Assembly (NCBI GenBank): GCA_017305555.1
Contig: JAFKKM010000012.1
Coordinates: 1-64,000 of the forward strand
Direction of reading: 5' to 3'
Length of the DNA stretch: 64,000 nucleotides
Source of the DNA: Hyphomicrobiales bacterium
GTDB taxonomy: Bacteria; Pseudomonadota; Alphaproteobacteria; Rhizobiales; Xanthobacteraceae
The notes under the pieces are model-generated. The model was not told the origin of the DNA. It ran no database searches and was given only the letters and a program-made list of their open reading frames with translations. This document shows, one piece after another, positions 63,141 through 64,000 of this stretch. How positions within the stretch are numbered: position 1 is the first letter of the stretch; every line of letters begins with the position of its first letter. The translations under genes and the position numbers were made by a program.

Positions 63141-63791
63141 GTGACACGCGCAACCAGGCAAGGATCGTCGTCCCCGCGCAGGCGGGGACCCATAACCCCT
63201 GGCCGTGCGGCTCTTGGCACTGCGTCTGATTTCCAATTGAATCGCAGGGAGTATGGGTCCCCGCCTGCGCGGGGACGACTCCGCGCGATTGGAAAGTTCA
63301 CTCACATCGTCGGCATCGTTCTTTGCCTCGCGCTCGCTTTGGCGCAGCCCGCATTTGCCGTGCAGCCCGACGAGGTGATGAAGGACCCCGCCAAGGAAGC
63401 CCGCGCGCGCGAACTGTCGCGCGAATTGCGCTGCATGGTTTGCCAGAACCAATCGATCGACGATTCCGAGGCTCCGTTGGCGCGCGACCTGCGGCTGCTG
63501 GTACGCGAGCGCATCGCCGCCGGCGACAGCAACAAGCAGGTGATCGATTTTCTGGTGGCGCGCTACGGCGAATACGTGCTGCTGAAGCCGCGCTTCGAAG
63601 GGCAGACGATCCTGCTGTGGCTATTGACGCCGCTTGCGCTCGGCGGCGGCGCGTTCGGCCTGTGGTGGCAATATCGCCGTCGTTCCCGGCTTGCGGCAAA
63701 CGAGCGCGACGAACGGGGCGCGTTGACACCCGAGGAAGAAGCCCGGCTGCAAAAACTGCTTGCGTCCCCGGCCTCCGAAACGCCGGAATAA
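63141..63791 (+). CDS. ccmH: Cytochrome c biogenesis protein CcmH/CycL with REP-encoded N-terminal extension
   Basis: 216 residues if started at GTG 63141, which has GGAG seven bases upstream inside the end of ccmF; TTG 63237 is an alternative. The first 50 residues come from a REP-like pair translated in frame (RRGPITPG, GSPPARGRLR), and no ATG lies between the repeat and the signal-like helix FTHIVGIVLCLALALAQPAFA. The mature domain is standard: ELRCMVCQNQSIDDSEAPLA with CxxC thiol pair, then a second membrane helix (ILLWLLTPLALGGGAFGLWW). It reduces apocytochrome thiols for haem ligation. Confidence 0.92.
   Translation: MTRATRQGSSSPRRRGPITPGRAALGTASDFQLNRREYGSPPARGRLRAIGKFTHIVGIVLCLALALAQPAFAVQPDEVMKDPAKEARARELSRELRCMVCQNQSIDDSEAPLARDLRLLVRERIAAGDSNKQVIDFLVARYGEYVLLKPRFEGQTILLWLLTPLALGGGAFGLWWQYRRRSRLAANERDERGALTPEEEARLQKLLASPASETPE
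63165..63280. repeat. REP-like inverted pair at the ccmF-ccmH junction
   Basis: Left TCGTCGTCCCCGCGCAGGCG GGGACCCATAACCCCTG near 63165-63199 and right inverted copy ATGGGTCCCCGCCTGCGCGG GGACGAC near 63253-63280, some 55 bases apart. The insert keeps the ccmH frame open instead of breaking it. Confidence 0.88.
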
Positions 63792-63921
63792 GCGTTCCCC
63801 ACGTTCGTTTTTAAGATTACGAAAGATTAATTCCGCCGCCAGCATGTCGTAAGGCGACAAATCCCATCTTCATGGCCATGCGATGCATCTTCGCGATGTG
63901 ATTCTGGCCCTGGAGATTTTC

Positions 63922-64000
63922 ATGATCGACCGTCCGACCGACCTCACCTCCGCCCCGATTTATCAACCGCGCCGTTCGGTGCTGTCCCTGCGCAAGTTCG
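63922..64000 (+). CDS. Start of a probable DegP/Do-type serine protease (partial)
   Basis: 26 codons to the window edge: MIDRPTDLTSAPIYQPRRSV, LSLRKF. It resembles the N-terminus of Do-family periplasmic proteases in Bradyrhizobium relatives (recalled), and such a gene follows cycHJKL in Rhizobiales. The basic run RRSVLSLRKF would precede the membrane anchor. Not enough remains to see catalytic residues. Confidence 0.55.
   Translation, partial: MIDRPTDLTSAPIYQPRRSVLSLRKF

Overview
The window looks like a chromosome segment of an alphaproteobacterium of the order Rhizobiales, most likely the Bradyrhizobium / Rhodopseudomonas / Afipia / Nitrobacter group. The case rests on high GC, a TIGR03808-like TAT beta-helix protein next to its small partner, MucR, CtrA-type and EcfG-type regulatory sites, a cycHJKL-type cytochrome c maturation cluster beside a FeuPQ-like two-component pair, and a gene transfer agent (GTA) style head-tail cluster. 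The genus cannot be fixed from sequence alone. I saw no rRNA, tRNA or CRISPR array.

Layout. 0.1-4.4 kb: ECF sigma factor with its membrane anti-sigma factor, then an exported TPR-caspase protein and a small TIGR03809-like protein. 4.4-15 kb (all minus strand): TAT beta-helix protein, Bcr/CflA pump, pyroglutamyl peptidase, then a methylmalonyl-CoA block (meaB, mutB, mutA) that also holds a HepT/MntA module, a DUF3298-type exported protein and a GFA-type protein. 15.1-16.8 kb: folK-folB-folP. 16.9-25.5 kb: housekeeping and regulatory genes (HerA-like ATPase, M20 dipeptidase, class II aldolase, MucR, a stand-alone DnaA domain-IV-like protein, DUF6456, SufE). 25.9-37.8 kb: a hybrid sensor-type histidine kinase, peptidoglycan-binding protein, a DUF2336 gene facing a small gene across a CtrA box, a DUF1214/DUF1254 pair, PBP1A, an MFS exporter, a Flp-type pilin too short for routine ORF calling, and a 50-residue membrane protein.

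37.9-55.7 kb is a GTA-like head-tail cluster with clear signs of decay. Candidate small terminase, large terminase, portal, g3.5-like, broken prohead protease, capsid, then about 3.5 kb of host-type genes on both strands (including a PRC-barrel/CsbD pair driven by back-to-back EcfG-type promoters), then g6 to g11. The expected g12-g15 genes are absent. In their place sits a 2.5 kb IS1595/ISXO2-type element carrying a MazF/PemK-like toxin and its antitoxin, and its right end abuts the 3' part of a truncated tail-fibre-like gene. Tail/lysis genes (DUF4376-like, GH19-type endolysin, holin) follow. With the protease broken and the baseplate genes gone, this locus is unlikely to make working particles by itself, though lysis genes remain open.

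55.8-64 kb: FeuPQ-like two-component system, an unrecognised 464-residue protein, ccmI-ccmE-ccmF-ccmH (haem delivery and ligation for c-type cytochromes), and the 5' end of a likely DegP/Do-type protease. Short palindromic (REP-like) repeats occur at seven loci; one of them is read through in frame at the start of ccmH.
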